Part shown: positions 5,804-6,056 of the stretch, piece after piece
How the letters are laid out: every line of letters begins with the position of its first letter
Position numbering within the stretch: position 1 is the first letter of the stretch
Source of the DNA: Flavobacteriaceae bacterium
GTDB lineage: Bacteria; Bacteroidota; Bacteroidia; Flavobacteriales; Flavobacteriaceae
DNA: 6,056 nucleotides
Direction: 5' to 3'
Assembly: GCA_947482805.1 (NCBI GenBank)
Contig: CANKLK010000125.1
Coordinates: 1-6,056 of the forward strand
The notes under the pieces: generated by a model
What the model saw: only the letters and a program-made list of their open reading frames with translations
Told to the model about the DNA's origin: nothing
Databases searched by the model: none
Position numbers and translations under genes: made by a program

Positions 5804-6056
5804 ATGAAAAAATCTACTGTATCAGTTTCAAAAGAAACCCAAAAGAAATTTATTATATCCTTTTGGATTATTATGTTATTGCCTTTTCTCTTAGTTTCTT
5901 CTTTATTATTATTACAACCGGAAAGTAATTTACCTACAGTTGCTTTGTTGGATAATCCCCCAGATGCTCAAGCTTCTACAGTATTTGCAAAAAACAATAA
6001 TAATGAAGACACTATTATTGGTAGATTTTGGCTTATTAATAGAATAAGTGTAAGAT
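5804..6056 (+). CDS. Class A penicillin-binding protein (PBP1A-like), N-terminal fragment
   Basis: Only the first 84 codons are present; the frame is open to the right edge. The visible part is a Lys-rich cytoplasmic start (residues 1-15), one membrane anchor (about 16-37), then a periplasmic juxtamembrane stretch. The latter has LPTVALLDNPPDAQAS (43-58) and IIGRFWLINR (71-80). This arrangement is what I know from Bacteroidota PBP1A proteins (often labelled mrcA or ponA), where a 'LP...LENP...AS' motif and an 'IGR/GKYY..NR' segment lead into the GT51 transglycosylase domain. The diagnostic GT51 and transpeptidase motifs would lie beyond the window, so the assignment is by this short stretch and by the cell-wall context. 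The ATG at 5804 is the first possible start, since an in-frame TAA sits at 5795-5797. No Shine-Dalgarno sequence is seen. Confidence 0.72.
   Translation, partial: MKKSTVSVSKETQKKFIISFWIIMLLPFLLVSSLLLLQPESNLPTVALLDNPPDAQASTVFAKNNNNEDTIIGRFWLINRISVR

Noticed and set aside
1..6056. CRISPR arrays, insertion sequences, transposases, toxin-antitoxin or defence genes
   Set aside because: Apart from the features listed, the window is filled by known cell-wall and transport genes; no regularly spaced repeats or terminal inverted repeats of an insertion sequence were seen.

Overview
The window is an AT-rich piece (roughly one third G+C by eye) of a chromosome that looks like Bacteroidota. Three things point there: promoter boxes of the TAnnTTTG type, start codons mostly without a Shine-Dalgarno sequence, and protein features typical of that phylum, such as a long RodA with extra central membrane segments, a Cys/His-rich transpeptidase domain in PBP2, and a class A PBP with a 'DNPP..QAS' juxtamembrane motif. 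The order within the phylum cannot be fixed from this window; Cytophagales-like is a guess.

Layout, all on the plus strand. (1) 1-824: the C-terminal part of an MgtE-type Mg2+ channel, open through the left edge. (2) 871-955: a complete class II tRNA-Ser(GGA) with no encoded CCA, and a Bacteroidota-type -7 box just upstream. (3) 956-1114: an intergenic stretch. Its first part (965-1053) is strikingly G+C-richer than its surroundings and carries an imperfect copy of the tRNA-Ser 3' end. Its second part is AT-rich and ends in a promoter whose -7 box lies only 3 nt before the mreC start codon. (4) 1115-5739: four tightly packed genes, mreC, mreD, mrdA (PBP2) and rodA, with gaps of 12 nt, a 4-nt overlap, and 9 nt. 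(5) 5804-6056: the first 84 codons of a class A penicillin-binding protein (PBP1A-like), cut by the right edge.

The four-gene cluster encodes the core of the Rod complex (elongasome). RodA is a SEDS glycosyltransferase that polymerises lipid II. PBP2 crosslinks the new strands and partners RodA. MreC and MreD are the membrane scaffold that links and activates the pair. The following class A PBP would add a second, bifunctional peptidoglycan synthase. mreB, which commonly precedes mreC, is not in the window; a tRNA gene and mgtE occupy that place.

The genes are ordinary housekeeping genes and I see no new multi-gene system. The part that the known genes do not explain is the tRNA-like stretch at 965-1053, between tRNA-Ser and the mreC promoter.
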